Of a DNA stretch of 6,651 nucleotides, positions 5,784-6,651 are shown in pieces (the stretch's first letter is position 1; each line of letters starts with the position of its first letter). Origin of the DNA: Bacillota bacterium (GTDB taxonomy: Bacteria; Bacillota; Clostridia; Clostridiales; Clostridiaceae); the NCBI GenBank assembly GCA_023427705.1, contig JAEZAL010000221.1:1-6651 (forward strand), given 5' to 3'. A program made the position numbers and the translations under genes. The notes under the pieces were generated by a model. The model was not told where the DNA came from, did no database searches, and saw nothing but the letters and a program-made list of their open reading frames with translations.

Positions 5784-6651
5784 TTACTCTCCTCTCCACT
5801 TTTTAAATATTACTGTTCCATTATGACCACCAAAACCTAATGAATTAGACATAGCATATTCTATTTCTTCATTTTTTCCTTTATTAACTACTAAATTTAA
5901 ATCGCATTCTTCATCTTGATTCACATAATTTATATTTGCTGGTATAAAACCTTCTTCTAATGCCTTAATTGAAATTATTGCTTCAACTGCACCAGCTGCT
6001 CCAAGCAAATGCCCTGTCATTGACTTAGTAGAACTTACATATACTTTTTTTGCTGCTTCTCCAAAAGCATTTTTAATTGCTAATGTTTCAATTTTATCGT
6101 TTAACTCTGTTGAAGTACCATGTGCATTTATATATCCAATGTCATTAGGATTTATATGCGCATCTTTTATTGCATCTCTCATAGCTCTATAAGCTCCATC
6201 TCCATCTAATCTAGGTGATGTAATATGATGCGCATCACATGTAGTCCCATACCCAACTACTTCTCCATAAATTTTAGCTCCTCTACTTAAAGCACTTTCT
6301 AAGTCTTCTATTAATAATGCTTCTGCACCTTCTCCCATTACAAAGCCATGCCTATCTTTATCAAATGGAATAGATGCTCTATTAATATCTTCACTTCTAC
6401 TAAGAGCAGTTAGTGATTGAAATGAGGCAATACCAAATTTACATATAGATGCTTCTGTTCCTCCGACTATTGCTCTATCTAAATAACCATTCTTAATACT
6501 TCTATATGCTTCCCCTATAGAATGTGTGGATGATGCACAAGCAGTAGTAATACTTAAACAAGTTCCTAAAATACCAAATTCTATAGCAATTGCTCCTGCT
6601 GCCATATTAGAAATTATAATTGGAATTGCAAGTGGTGACACTCTGCTAGGC
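5784..6651 (-). CDS. fabF: 3-oxoacyl-ACP synthase II FabF, N-terminus cut by window edge
   Basis: FabF condenses acyl-ACP with malonyl-ACP, releasing CO2, in the elongation step of fatty acid synthesis. The frame is open to the right edge of the window. The first visible codons read PSRVSPLAIP, matching the interior of the family, so GTG at 6641 is an internal Val and not the start. Counting from that Val as 1, the catalytic triad is Cys35 in TTACAS, His174 in NAHGTST and His211 in TGHLLGAAGA, with Lys206 in SSTKSMTGH. The C-terminus is typical, with GFGGHNG (269-275) then VIFKKW. Alignment of Cys35 with E. coli Cys163 implies about 125 missing N-terminal residues. The Cys-His-His triad excludes FabH (Cys-His-Asn). 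FabB is unlikely, given the clostridial context. The visible part is intact. Confidence 0.95.
   Translation of the reverse strand, partial: PSRVSPLAIPIIISNMAAGAIAIEFGILGTCLSITTACASSTHSIGEAYRSIKNGYLDRAIVGGTEASICKFGIASFQSLTALSRSEDINRASIPFDKDRHGFVMGEGAEALLIEDLESALSRGAKIYGEVVGYGTTCDAHHITSPRLDGDGAYRAMRDAIKDAHINPNDIGYINAHGTSTELNDKIETLAIKNAFGEAAKKVYVSSTKSMTGHLLGAAGAVEAIISIKALEEGFIPANINYVNQDEECDLNLVVNKGKNEEIEYAMSNSLGFGGHNGTVIFKKWRGE

Noticed and set aside
2485..6472. Identical 15-mer TTCCTCCGACTATTG at 2485-2499 (accA) and 6458-6472 (fabF)
   Set aside because: Both copies encode the same IVGG residues in frame with the same codons, so shared coding is the simpler explanation. No flanking similarity suggests a repeat element.
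6639..6641. GTG as the start codon of fabF
   Set aside because: The frame continues to the window edge with conserved FabF residues, and the resulting protein would lack about 125 residues. It is an internal Val.

Overview
The window looks like the chromosome of a low-GC Firmicute, most likely a Clostridium sensu stricto or close relative. This rests on the AT-rich coding sequence (about 23-33 % GC in the lines counted within the acc genes), Arg encoded mainly by AGA, strong AGGAGG-type Shine-Dalgarno sites with some TTG and GTG starts, and the clostridial gene order fabF-accB-fabZ-accC-accD-accA. The species cannot be fixed from the window alone.

Right and centre (about 1844-6651, minus strand): the distal part of a type II fatty acid synthesis operon, read right to left. 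It holds fabF (cut by the right edge), accB, fabZ, accC, accD and accA. AccB carries biotin, AccC carboxylates it, and the AccA-AccD carboxyltransferase passes the carboxyl group to acetyl-CoA to give malonyl-CoA. FabF uses malonyl-ACP to elongate the acyl chain and FabZ dehydrates the 3-hydroxyacyl-ACP. The window therefore holds a complete four-subunit acetyl-CoA carboxylase plus two elongation-cycle enzymes. Gaps between genes are 0-15 nt and the ribosome binding sites lie in or beside the end of the preceding gene, which suggests one mRNA with translational coupling. The operon promoter lies outside the window.

Left (90-1718, plus strand): two genes facing the operon. The first encodes an APH/choline-kinase-fold phosphotransferase of unknown substrate. 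Its higher GC and CGN arginine codons hint at a different origin. The second encodes a small predicted lipoprotein of unknown function.

Junction (1719-1843): the two blocks converge on a 63-bp inverted repeat. It has 19-bp arms, a GC-rich 25-nt loop and no T-tract, and begins 5 nt beyond the accA stop codon. Thirteen bases of this element repeat the accA start-codon region exactly, so the 3' end of the acc mRNA could in principle pair with the accA initiation site. This is the least ordinary feature here. The rest is mostly conserved housekeeping sequence.
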